Shown: positions 1 to 6,111, numbered from the stretch's first letter. The stretch: 6,163 bases of DNA from JAVBLQ01 sp031553435 (GCA_031553435.1 JAVBLQ010000096.1:1-6163), one strand, 5' to 3'. The notes: generated by a model not told the origin, from the sequence alone. Numbers and translations are program-made.

Positions 1-143
1 GGATTCCATTCATGGGAAAAGAGCTTGTACTGCGTAGTTAATACTTTGACTTCACAATTGAAAATGAACTGAAAGAAAAGCGAACCCTCGCGCTCAGGGA
101 CGGACGAAGGACGGAACTTGAGACGGATACTGGTTGAATTCAT
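1..143 (-). CDS. Tyrosine-type recombinase/integrase, N-terminal fragment (runs off left edge)
   Basis: Only the first 47 codons and part of the 48th are present; the gene continues beyond base 1. The start is the ATG at 143-141. The peptide begins MNSTSIRLKFRPSS and continues through EGSLFFQF, VKVLTTQYKLF and HEWNP. This basic, beta-rich N-terminus resembles the arm-type DNA-binding domain found at the front of Bacteroidota tyrosine recombinases. The catalytic Arg-His-Arg-Tyr residues would lie outside the window, so activity cannot be judged. It is a paralogue of the fragment at the right edge: 38 of 48 residues and 108 of 143 bases match, without gaps or frameshifts. The two genes point away from each other across the block of chromosomal genes. 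Family assignment rests on the N-terminus alone. Such proteins typically excise, integrate or invert DNA; which of these applies here is unknown. Confidence 0.8.
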   Translation of the reverse strand, partial: MNSTSIRLKFRPSSVPEREGSLFFQFIFNCEVKVLTTQYKLFSHEWN

Positions 144-145
144 AA

Positions 146-179
146 CTTTGTTTTTTGTGAAAGGGGAAGCGATGCTTGT
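146..179 (-). promoter_or_regulatory. 34-base perfectly conserved integrase leader, left copy
   Basis: This non-coding stretch lies two bases upstream of the left integrase ATG and is identical, inverted, to 5932-5965. On the minus strand it contains AAGCATCGCTT (AAGC and GCTT arms around three bases), then CCCCTTTCAC and an A-rich run. It is far better conserved than the adjoining coding sequence. That suggests a functional site, such as a recombinase binding or crossover site, an operator, or a translation-initiation leader. The sequence does not show which. Confidence 0.5.
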
Positions 180-245
180 GAGCTCGCTGTGCTCGTGGTG
201 AAGGGAGGATAATTCACCTTTCACAGGGAGCGAAGCGACCCTCAC
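178..245. repeat. Imperfect palindrome within a 76-base insert (180-255)
   Basis: The right copy of the integrase leader runs straight from the 34-base block into AATTAATAAAGG (minus-strand reading). In the left copy these parts are separated by 76 bases, flanked by TGT at 177-179 and 253-255. The extra DNA is mostly a palindrome: GTGAG (178-182) pairs with CTCAC (241-245), TCGCT (184-188) with AGCGA (234-238), GCTC (191-194) with GAGC (228-231), and GGTGAA (197-202) with TTCACC (213-218). TCACCTTTCAC also occurs twice directly, at 214-224 and 242-252. This fits a small hairpin-forming, REP/MITE-like repeat inserted in, or lost from, one copy. No family is recognised. Confidence 0.6.
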
Positions 246-312
246 CTTTCACTGTAATTAATAAAGGATACAACATTATGAAAGGGGCAAAGGTTTATAT
301 GGTGACCTAATT

Positions 313-428
313 GAACATTTTTGGGTGCACGGTACACGGTGCACGAATTGCTTACGCCTGATAATGCACTGCGTCTGATAAACCGACCGTACACCCCGCA
401 CCGAGCACCTTTGCTCCCAAAAGTGTTC
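313..428. repeat. Large imperfect inverted repeat downstream of the carboxyltransferase gene
   Basis: The left arm at 313-345 pairs with the right arm at 395-428 at 26 of 33 positions with one gap. The outer ends are GAACA/TGTTC and TTTTGGG/CCCAAAA; the inner part includes CGGTGC/GCACCG. The roughly 49-base loop has a short direct repeat, CGCCTGATAA (355-364) and CGTCTGATAA (372-381), with a period of 17. The structure begins 45 bases past the stop of the minus-strand carboxyltransferase gene, so it could fold in that transcript's 3' end. No T-tract follows it, so it is not a standard terminator. It may be a decayed interspersed palindromic repeat. Confidence 0.5.
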
Positions 429-472
429 GTATCGATTTCATTTTGAAAATTTAAAACAGTTTTTTAATTTCA

Positions 473-2254
473 TCAAGAAATAAATGCCAAAATCTCGCCC
501 TTTTGCACCTCTTTCCCTTGTTTTACGTATGTGCCGACTATTGTACCTCCAAATCCCATCTTAACAGGTTCAATCCCGTATTGGGTTTGAATGAAACACA
601 ATATCTCATCTTTATTAATGGAAGCACCTTCAAAAGGAGCGCTGGATGCATCCATTAAATCGTATTGCCAGATAACTTGTCCTCTGATAGGGGCATGAAC
701 CGGTTTTGCATGCGGATACTCTGCTGAAATCTCTTCAAAATTAAACATCGGGATCTCTATAACCGGACGTTTTTTGTAAATCGGAGTTCCTGCTTTTTCT
801 TTTGCTTCTTCCAATTCCTGATTGAAACGGTTTTTAGCAGCGCCTGATTTCATATCCCTGTATTGGCGATCGTGCATGGCAAACTCGAAAAGTTCTTCTT
901 CATCGTCACCCAATGTCCAATTATTTTTGATCATTTCTTCCCTGTATTTTTCCAATTCATCTGGGAAAGCATCTTGCGGATCTCCTTCATAAAATTCATA
1001 ATTATTCGCTTTGGCTATTTCAATGATTTCAGGAGCTAGAGTTCCCGGAAGTTTTCCCATTTTTCCCAAAATCATATTCCAACTATCTTTATCGATCATC
1101 GAGAATCTGGGCTCATCTTTTGCCATGGCAAATATATTCATCAAAGCAATATTCTTAACATATTGACTGAATGGTGTAACCAATGGTGGATAACCCAACA
1201 TCGGCCATATATATTCTACTTCCTTGAAGAGTTGGAGAAGTAACGTATTGAGTGAAACTTCCTGCTTTGCGTGTTGTCTTAAAGCCAGGTTAATAGCATT
1301 ATGCATACCTTTCAGGTCGGCCATCATAGAACCCATCATACCTCCCGGCAAGCCGCAACTTACAAGTAGCGAAGTCATGATTTTATTTTTAGGATCAATG
1401 AAATAGCCCAAGAAATCATCCATGAAACTTTGGGTTAATTCCTGCGTTTCCATATAAGCATCCATGTTTATGTCGGGAACCAAATATCCGGCATCTTTCA
1501 ACAAAGCCTGAATGGTAATAACATCGGGATGGATCATTCCCCAGGATAAAGGTTCCATGGCAACGTCCAGTATATCAACACCGTTTTCGGCAGCTTCCAG
1601 CATAGAAGCAACAGAGAAACCGGGCCCGGTATGTCCATGATATTGTATGATTATTGAAGGGTGAGCTTTTTTTATTCCCTTGATAATTTGCCCGATAGAA
1701 TATGGACGACCGATTCCCGCCATATCTTTCAGACAGATTTCTTCCGCTCCCGCTTCAATCAGTTGCTCCGCTAAATTCACATAATAGTCAACTGTATGTA
1801 ATGGAGAATATGTAATACAAAGAGCAGCCTGAGGAATCATGCCTGCTTCTTTTGCATATTGAATAGATGGAATGATATTACGCGGATCATTTAAACCGCA
1901 AAAAATCCGGGTTATATCAACTCCCTGAGCTTTTTTTACTTTATACATCAACCGCCTCACATCAGCAGGAACAGGAAACATTCTCAATCCATTCAAACTT
2001 CGGTCAAGCATATGAGTTTGTATCCCGATTTTGTTAAATAGAGCAGTGAATTCACGAACCGCCAGATTTGGATTTTCTCCGTAAAGTAGATTAACTTGTT
2101 CAAAAGCTCCTCCATTCGTTTCAATCCTACTGAAGCAACCCATTGAAATGATTGCCGGAGCTACTTGTTTCAATTGGTCAACTCTAGGCTGATATTTACC
2201 GGATGATTGCCACATATCCCTGTAAACCAAGCTGAATTTTATTTCCCGTGCCAT
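473..2254 (-). CDS. OadA/PycB-like biotin-dependent carboxyltransferase subunit
   Basis: The 593-residue product belongs to the family of oxaloacetate decarboxylase alpha and pyruvate carboxylase B subunits, which move a carboxyl group between biotin and a 2-oxoacid in the cytoplasm. The HMGL-like barrel carries YRDMWQS with the metal-ligand Asp (D13), ETNGGAFEQ (45-53), CLKDMAG with the expected carbamylated Lys (K176), and YHGHTG with the metal-ligand His pair (H206, H208). The PYC/OADA domain follows, with GLPGGMMGS (301-309) and GYPPLVTPFSQYV (354-366). The C-terminus (about 518-593) is a biotinyl/lipoyl-like domain, but the usual AMKM motif reads PVKM (Lys565). The ATG at 2254-2252 aligns with the family start. 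No decarboxylase beta/gamma subunit or biotin carboxylase gene lies in the window, so substrate and direction (pyruvate carboxylation, oxaloacetate decarboxylation or transcarboxylation) stay open. Confidence 0.88.
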   Translation of the reverse strand: MAREIKFSLVYRDMWQSSGKYQPRVDQLKQVAPAIISMGCFSRIETNGGAFEQVNLLYGENPNLAVREFTALFNKIGIQTHMLDRSLNGLRMFPVPADVRRLMYKVKKAQGVDITRIFCGLNDPRNIIPSIQYAKEAGMIPQAALCITYSPLHTVDYYVNLAEQLIEAGAEEICLKDMAGIGRPYSIGQIIKGIKKAHPSIIIQYHGHTGPGFSVASMLEAAENGVDILDVAMEPLSWGMIHPDVITIQALLKDAGYLVPDINMDAYMETQELTQSFMDDFLGYFIDPKNKIMTSLLVSCGLPGGMMGSMMADLKGMHNAINLALRQHAKQEVSLNTLLLQLFKEVEYIWPMLGYPPLVTPFSQYVKNIALMNIFAMAKDEPRFSMIDKDSWNMILGKMGKLPGTLAPEIIEIAKANNYEFYEGDPQDAFPDELEKYREEMIKNNWTLGDDEEELFEFAMHDRQYRDMKSGAAKNRFNQELEEAKEKAGTPIYKKRPVIEIPMFNFEEISAEYPHAKPVHAPIRGQVIWQYDLMDASSAPFEGASINKDEILCFIQTQYGIEPVKMGFGGTIVGTYVKQGKEVQKGEILAFIS

Positions 2255-2293
2255 ATTAATGTTGTGTTTAGTTTAGTTAAATTATTGTTTTCA

Positions 2294-2301
2294 CAAAGAT
2301 A
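2294..2301 (-). promoter_or_regulatory. Probable -7 element for the carboxyltransferase gene
   Basis: The minus strand reads TATCTTTG here, matching the Bacteroidota TAnnTTTG -7 consensus, 39 bases upstream of the ATG. Transcription would start near 2288 and give a leader of about 34 nt. I see no convincing -33 TTTG at the right spacing. Confidence 0.5.
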
Positions 2302-2376
2302 TAGTATATTTATCTGATTGGGTAATAAAAAATCAATTAAAAACTTCTTATTTTCAAAATAAATTCTTGCTTTCAA

Positions 2377-2407
2377 TTCGCCAATTTCAATTAATTATCT
2401 ACCTTTG
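2377..2407 (+). promoter_or_regulatory. Probable promoter of the transporter gene
   Basis: TACCTTTG at 2400-2407 matches the Bacteroidota -7 consensus TAnnTTTG. A weak -33 candidate, TTCG at 2377-2380, lies 19 bases upstream. The predicted start near 2413 leaves an A/T-rich leader of about 48 nt before the ATG at 2461. The 206-base divergent intergenic region (2255-2460) therefore carries one promoter for each direction; I see nothing else in it. Confidence 0.55.
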
Positions 2408-2460
2408 CAGCCGTTTTTATTAAAAGATTAAAAAGAGAAATTAAATAATTAAAAAATACT

Positions 2461-4134
2461 ATGAATTGGCTAAGTGATTTGTTGTGGAAAGATAGCGTTG
2501 CTCACACTGTACTTTTATTTGCATTTGTTATAGCTGCAGGAATCTCATTAGGAAAAGTCAAAGTATTCGGAATCTCACTAGGAATAACTTTCGTACTATT
2601 CGTGGGAATTATCGCCGGTCATTTCGGATTCGTCATTAACCATGAAATATTACATTTCATGAAAGAATTCGGATTGATTTTATTTGTTTATTCAGTCGGT
2701 TTACAAGTAGGACCCGGATTTTTCTCTTCTTTCAAAAAAGGAGGATTAAAATTGAATATGCTGGCAGCAGGAATCGTCTTTCTGGGCGTTACGACCACCA
2801 TAGTCATTCATTTCGTTACCGGAATTCCGATGTCCACAATGGTTGGAGTCCTTTCCGGAGCCGTTACAAACACTCCCGGTCTGGGAGCTGCACAAGAAGC
2901 TTTCCGCGATATGCACGGCACAGGAGATCCTACCATTGCCTTAGGTTATGCGGTTGCATATCCGTTGGGCGTTGTCGGTATCATCCTTTCAATCATTTCC
3001 ATTCGTGGAATATTTCGTGTTAATTTTGAAAAAGAAACCGAAGAGCTATCTGTTAAAAGTGGAAATAACACAGCTTCCATGAAATTGATTTCTTTAGAAG
3101 TAAAAAATCCTTCTATTTTCGGAAAAGAAATTAAAGACATAGCCAAACTGATTGACCGTAAATTTGTCATATCCAGAGTATTACATGCAGATAAAAAAGA
3201 AATTGAGATTGCTTCTTCACAAACCTATCTGAATGAAGGCGATAAAATATATGTAGTAACCACCGAAGATAATGCAGATGCCATAATCGCTTTCATCGGC
3301 AAACAAGTAGATATGAATGCTTCTGATTGGGAAAAACTGGATAATCAGCTCATATCCAGAAGATTTATGATCACCAAACCTGAATTGAACGGAAAAACAA
3401 TCGGACAACTCAGGTTAAGAAACACTTTTGGAATAAACATTACACGAGTCAACCGTTCCGGAGTTGATTTGATCGCGCATCCTAATTTGCAACTACAAAT
3501 GGGTGACAGAGTTACCATAGTCGGAACAGAAGTCGCAGTAAAAAACGTAGAAGCTGTGCTGGGAAACAAAATGAAACGATTGAATGAACCCAACCTCGTG
3601 CCTATCTTCATAGGAATATTTTTAGGAGTCCTTTTAGGAAGTATTCCGTTTGTATTTCCGGGAATCCCTCAACCCGTTAAGTTAGGATTAGCCGGAGGTC
3701 CTCTAATCGTTGCCATATTGATGAGTGTTTTTGGTCCTAAATACAAACTTGTCACTTATACAACTATGAGCGCCAACCTGATGTTAAGGGAAATCGGCAT
3801 TTGTTTATTCTTAGCCTGTGTTGGCATCGGCGCCGGAGAAGGATTTGTTGATACAATTATTCATGGAGGAGGCCTCAAATGGATCGGCTTAGGATTCATA
3901 ATAACAGTTGTTCCTTTGTTAATCATTGGAATAATCGGCAGAAGCATATATAAAATCAATTATTTTACGCTGATGGGATTGATGTCCGGAAGTATGACCG
4001 ATCCCCCTGCTCTAGCCTATTCAAATGCAACAGCAGGAAATGATTCTCCGGCTGTGAGTTATGCCTCTGTTTACCCATTAACCATGTTTTTAAGGGTATT
4101 GTCTGCACAATTATTGATTTTAATTTTTGCATAA
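2461..4134 (+). CDS. AspT/YidE-family transporter with two RCK_C (TrkA-C) domains
   Basis: The 557-residue inner-membrane protein has the full architecture of the aspartate:alanine exchanger family (AspT, E. coli YidE/YbjL). An N-terminal membrane half spans about residues 12-185, two cytoplasmic TrkA-C/RCK_C domains occupy about 205-281 and 297-370, and a second membrane half spans about 378-557. The halves are an internal duplication: GVLSGAVTNTPGLGAA (129-144) with AYPLG (166-170) corresponds to GLMSGSMTDPPALAY (506-520) with VYPLT (537-541). These are the typical signature loops. Length is normal for the family and nothing is missing. The ATG at 2461 is preceded by an A/T-rich leader and a TACCTTTG promoter motif. 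The substrate cannot be read from sequence; amino acid or dicarboxylate exchange is the family precedent, and the RCK_C domains suggest ligand gating. It is transcribed away from the carboxyltransferase gene, which may be coincidental. Confidence 0.9.
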   Translation: MNWLSDLLWKDSVAHTVLLFAFVIAAGISLGKVKVFGISLGITFVLFVGIIAGHFGFVINHEILHFMKEFGLILFVYSVGLQVGPGFFSSFKKGGLKLNMLAAGIVFLGVTTTIVIHFVTGIPMSTMVGVLSGAVTNTPGLGAAQEAFRDMHGTGDPTIALGYAVAYPLGVVGIILSIISIRGIFRVNFEKETEELSVKSGNNTASMKLISLEVKNPSIFGKEIKDIAKLIDRKFVISRVLHADKKEIEIASSQTYLNEGDKIYVVTTEDNADAIIAFIGKQVDMNASDWEKLDNQLISRRFMITKPELNGKTIGQLRLRNTFGINITRVNRSGVDLIAHPNLQLQMGDRVTIVGTEVAVKNVEAVLGNKMKRLNEPNLVPIFIGIFLGVLLGSIPFVFPGIPQPVKLGLAGGPLIVAILMSVFGPKYKLVTYTTMSANLMLREIGICLFLACVGIGAGEGFVDTIIHGGGLKWIGLGFIITVVPLLIIGIIGRSIYKINYFTLMGLMSGSMTDPPALAYSNATAGNDSPAVSYASVYPLTMFLRVLSAQLLILIFA

Positions 4135-4155
4135 ATTATATTTTTCATACCTTTG
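4126..4155 (+). promoter_or_regulatory. Promoter for the HU/SPOR gene, overlapping the transporter stop
   Basis: TTTG at 4126-4129 and TACCTTTG at 4148-4155 are separated by 18 bases, the best match in the window to the full Bacteroidota -33/-7 consensus. The -33 box lies in the last codons of the transporter gene. Transcription would start about 5-7 bases past 4155, on or beside the ATG at 4160, so the mRNA may have almost no leader. It also argues against translation from the upstream in-frame TTG at 4127. Confidence 0.6.
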
Positions 4156-4159
4156 CCGT

Positions 4160-5161
4160 ATGCAAGATATATTCAGACATATTACATATTTGCTGACAAA
4201 GTCCGACTGTGTCATTATTCCCGGATTCGGAGGTTTTGTACTTCATTCGGAAAATGCAACTTATTCAAAAAACGATCATGTTTTCATGCCGCCTTCGGTT
4301 GTCGTGGGTTTTAATCCCGAACTGAAACATAATGATGGCCTGATTACCGAATCGTTGATGAAATCCGAAGGTTTGGATTACCAGGAAGCATCATTGATAG
4401 TTGAACAGTTTTCGGAAAATTTGCAACAGGAACTTAACAATTCAGGTGAAATCACTTTCCCTCAAATAGGAAAACTATCTTATTCAAAAGAAGGAAAACT
4501 CAATTTCACTCAAACATCAGACTCTCCCGTTAATCATTCCATGTTCGGATTGGCAGGAATATATATGCCTCCCATTTCCAAGCTTGAGAAAATACAACGA
4601 AAAGCCAAACATCAGGATACGATTTACTATCCGATTGTCAAACAGTTGACAAGAATAACCGCAGTAGCCGCTGCCGTAGTTTTGGTATTTTTACTGATGT
4701 CAACTCCTATTAAGGATGTAGATACTCCCTCTCAATATGCAAGTATAATCGATACAAGGTTACATTTTGCACAAGAGAAACCGGCAACCGTTTCCGCCCC
4801 GGAAGAAACTAAAGAGCCGGAAGCCGATAAAAATGAAGTGCCAAAAGCGGAACCGGAAAAAAAAGAAATAAAACAAGTTCCAGAAGTAGCTCCTACTAAG
4901 GCAAAAAACTCAGAAACAGCCTCTACTCAAGGATATTATATTATTGCTGCCAGTTTCACAACTTCAGAAGAAGCTAAAGCAAAAATTCAACTAAGCGAAC
5001 TAAAAAAACTGGATGCGAACGCTAGTCTTCTTAAAAAAGACGGTCGCATACGCATCTATGTAGCTAAATTCGACAATAAAAAAGAAGCCGACAGCTATTT
5101 GAATAATTTCAGGAAGCACTATCCTAAATATGAGTCTGCCTGGCTACTCTCTTCTAAATAA
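4160..5161 (+). CDS. Membrane-anchored HU-CCDC81 and SPOR domain protein
   Basis: The 333-residue protein starts MQDIFRHITYLL. Residues about 1-118 match the two bacterial HU-CCDC81 (HU/IHF-superfamily) modules, including VIIPGFGGFVLH (18-29), VVVGFNPELKHNDG (47-60) and ITFPQIGKLSY (98-108). One transmembrane helix follows (about 166-183), preceded by basic residues, which suggests an N-terminus in the cytoplasm. A Glu/Lys/Pro-rich linker (about 205-255) leads to a C-terminal SPOR domain (about 257-331; GYYIIAASF, then IRIYVAKF). SPOR domains bind glycan strands stripped of stem peptides, typically at the division septum. The architecture therefore suggests a link between nucleoid or DNA and septal wall; this is inferred, not shown. 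I chose the ATG at 4160 because a full promoter lies just upstream and the extra 11 residues from the TTG at 4127 are not domain-like. It begins 25 bases after the transporter stop. Confidence 0.85.
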   Translation: MQDIFRHITYLLTKSDCVIIPGFGGFVLHSENATYSKNDHVFMPPSVVVGFNPELKHNDGLITESLMKSEGLDYQEASLIVEQFSENLQQELNNSGEITFPQIGKLSYSKEGKLNFTQTSDSPVNHSMFGLAGIYMPPISKLEKIQRKAKHQDTIYYPIVKQLTRITAVAAAVVLVFLLMSTPIKDVDTPSQYASIIDTRLHFAQEKPATVSAPEETKEPEADKNEVPKAEPEKKEIKQVPEVAPTKAKNSETASTQGYYIIAASFTTSEEAKAKIQLSELKKLDANASLLKKDGRIRIYVAKFDNKKEADSYLNNFRKHYPKYESAWLLSSK

Positions 5162-5225
5162 TTAAAAATTAAGAGTTAAGAACGAACAATAATCACAGTT
5201 ATTTCTTGATTATTAATTTTTAATT
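5160..5225 (+). terminator. AT-rich inverted repeat after the HU/SPOR gene, possible terminator
   Basis: AATTAAAAATTAA at 5160-5172 overlaps the stop codon and is perfectly inverted at 5213-5225, with a 40-base loop. The stem is entirely A/T, so it would be weak. It may end HU/SPOR transcription ahead of the rpsP promoter, or simply be a common AT-rich spacer repeat. Confidence 0.3.
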
Positions 5226-5240
5226 CTTAATTAATTTTAT

Positions 5241-5248
5241 TACCTTTG
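5241..5248 (+). promoter_or_regulatory. Probable -7 element of the rpsP promoter
   Basis: TACCTTTG matches the Bacteroidota -7 consensus and is followed by CACCC, much like the transporter promoter (TACCTTTGCAGCC). The T-run at 5217-5221 is a weak -33 candidate. A start near 5254 gives a leader of about 38 nt that is very A/T-rich before the ATG at 5292, with no Shine-Dalgarno sequence. Confidence 0.55.
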
Positions 5249-5291
5249 CACCCGCTAATACAAAATTCTAATATTTAATTTTTTTTAATAA

Positions 5292-5822
5292 ATGGCAACT
5301 AAAATAAGATTGCAAAGACATGGTCGCAAAGGGTACGCGTTTTACCACATCGTGATCGCAGACAGCAGAGCTCCACGTGATGGAAAATTTGTTGAAAGAA
5401 TTGGTTCGTACAATCCAAATACGAATCCTGCTACAATAGATTTAAAATTTGACAGAGCTTTGTATTGGATTCAAACAGGTGCTCAACCTACAGATACAGT
5501 GCGCACTATTCTTTCAAAAGAAGGTGTATTGTTAAAAAAACACTTATTGGGTGGAGTTAAAAAAGGAGCATTCACTGAAATTGATGCTGAAAATAAATTT
5601 GAAGCATGGAAAAAAAGCAAAGAAAATGCTCTTCAATCCATCAAAAGCCAAAGTACAGAAGTAGCTAAAAAAGAAGCCAATGCAGCGTTAGAAGCCGAAA
5701 AAGCTGTTAATAAAGCCAAAGCTGCCGAAGTAGCAAAGAAAAAAGCCGAAGCAGCCAAAGCTAGTGTTGAAGAAGAAGCTGCGCCTGCAGCTGAAGATGC
5801 TGTAACTGAAAGTGCAGAATAA
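5292..5822 (+). CDS. rpsP: 30S ribosomal protein S16 with extended C-terminal tail
   Basis: The N-terminal 85 or so residues are a clear S16: MATKIRLQRHGRKGYAFYHI, VIADSRAPRDGKFVERIGSYNP (22-43), then ALYWIQTGAQPTDTVRTILS (56-75). S16 binds 16S rRNA during small-subunit assembly. The protein is 176 residues, about twice the E. coli length (82). Residues from about 105 form a Lys/Ala/Glu-rich, probably helical or disordered tail that ends acidic (EEEAAPAAEDAVTESAE). Long tails of this kind are usual for S16 in Bacteroidota, so this is not a fusion artefact. The gene has its own promoter motif and is followed directly by a hairpin terminator. The rimM-trmD-rplS genes that follow rpsP in many other bacteria are absent here, so it appears to be monocistronic. 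Confidence 0.97.
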   Translation: MATKIRLQRHGRKGYAFYHIVIADSRAPRDGKFVERIGSYNPNTNPATIDLKFDRALYWIQTGAQPTDTVRTILSKEGVLLKKHLLGGVKKGAFTEIDAENKFEAWKKSKENALQSIKSQSTEVAKKEANAALEAEKAVNKAKAAEVAKKKAEAAKASVEEEAAPAAEDAVTESAE

Positions 5823-5846
5823 TACATTTATTTAAATTCTCATATC

Positions 5847-5884
5847 AAAAAGAGTTGGCTAAACAATTGGTCAACTCTTTTTTT
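5847..5884 (+). terminator. Intrinsic terminator of rpsP
   Basis: GAGTTGGCTAA (5852-5862) pairs with TTGGTCAACTC (5867-5877) over 11 positions, including two G-U pairs, around the tetraloop ACAA. The stem is extended by five A-T pairs (5847-5851 with 5878-5882) and followed by a T-run to 5884. The A-run on the other side could let it work weakly in the opposite direction. It begins 24 bases after the rpsP stop. Confidence 0.9.
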
Positions 5885-5888
5885 ATTC

Positions 5889-6111
5889 ATAAATCTTTCC
5901 CTACTTCTTAGCGTTCTAACCTTTATTAATTACAAGCATCGCTTCCCCTTTCACAAAAAACAAAGGTTATGAAATCAACAAGCATTAAGCTCAAGTTCCG
6001 CCCTTCCACCCTTCCCGGTCATGAAGGTTCGCTTTTCTTCCAGTTCATCCGCAACCGGGAGGTCAAGGTATTAACTACCCAGTATAAACTTTTTCCTGAA
6101 GAATGGAATCC
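5889..6111 (+). repeat. Right arm of the long inverted repeat (leader plus integrase start)
   Basis: This is the counterpart of 1-298. It lacks the 76-base palindromic insert, so the conserved 34 bases (5932-5965) join directly to CCTTTATTAATT (5920-5931). Homology begins just after the rpsP terminator (5884), which places the edge of the integrase-associated DNA within a few bases of the end of the host transcription unit. Confidence 0.85.
5917..5965 (+). promoter_or_regulatory. Conserved integrase leader, right copy, with possible promoter
   Basis: Bases 5932-5965 are identical to 146-179 inverted, including the AAGC/GCTT palindrome at 5934-5944. Just upstream, TAACCTTTATT (5917-5927) is also conserved (TATCCTTTATT on the minus strand of the left copy). 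It resembles a -7 box but is off consensus: one extra base and A in place of G. The stretch may hold the integrase promoter, a recombinase site, or both. Confidence 0.35.

Larger units (their letters stand above)
1..298 (-). repeat. Left arm of a long inverted repeat (integrase start plus leader)
   Basis: Read on the minus strand, this stretch matches the plus strand at 5889-6111. The coding part (1-143) matches 5969-6111 at 108 of 143 bases. Bases 146-179 match 5932-5965 at all 34 positions. Bases 256-267 match 5920-5931 at all 12. Bases 268-298 match 5889-5919 at about 21 of 31 positions. The arms differ by one extra G at 5966 and by 76 extra bases (180-255) in this left copy. The outer edge of homology near 298 is approximate because identity fades there. 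Confidence 0.85.

Noticed and set aside
173..202. Short plus-strand reading frame starting at the ATG at 173
   Set aside because: It stops after nine codons, lies within the integrase leader and palindrome, and has no sign of coding function.
214..252. TCACCTTTCAC direct repeats as a CRISPR-like array
   Set aside because: There are only two short copies 28 bases apart, they sit inside a palindromic insert, and there are no cas genes.
301..313. Weak similarity of GGTGACCTAATTG to the reverse complement of the rpsP terminator loop region
   Set aside because: The match is short, needs a gap and an offset from the main homology, and could easily be chance. I did not extend the inverted repeat that far.
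1224..1406. Open frame on the plus strand inside the carboxyltransferase gene
   Set aside because: It lies wholly antisense to a well-supported conserved gene, resembles no known protein and has no promoter motif.
2946..3611. Minus-strand open frames inside the transporter gene
   Set aside because: These are shadows of the real coding strand; their peptides are unrecognisable and overlap one another.
4127..4159. Upstream TTG start for the HU/SPOR protein, overlapping the transporter stop
   Set aside because: It would lie before the predicted transcription start, and the 11 added residues do not fit the start of the HU-CCDC81 module.
5633..5827. Minus-strand Ala/Ser-rich open frame opposite the S16 tail
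   Set aside because: It is the complement of the Lys/Ala/Glu repeats of rpsP; the low-complexity composition explains the lack of stops.
299..5888. The whole central block as cargo of a composite mobile element
   Set aside because: The genes are typical core genes, including a ribosomal protein, with uniform A/T-rich composition and native promoters. The outward-facing integrases fit insertions at the flanks better than a mobile cassette.
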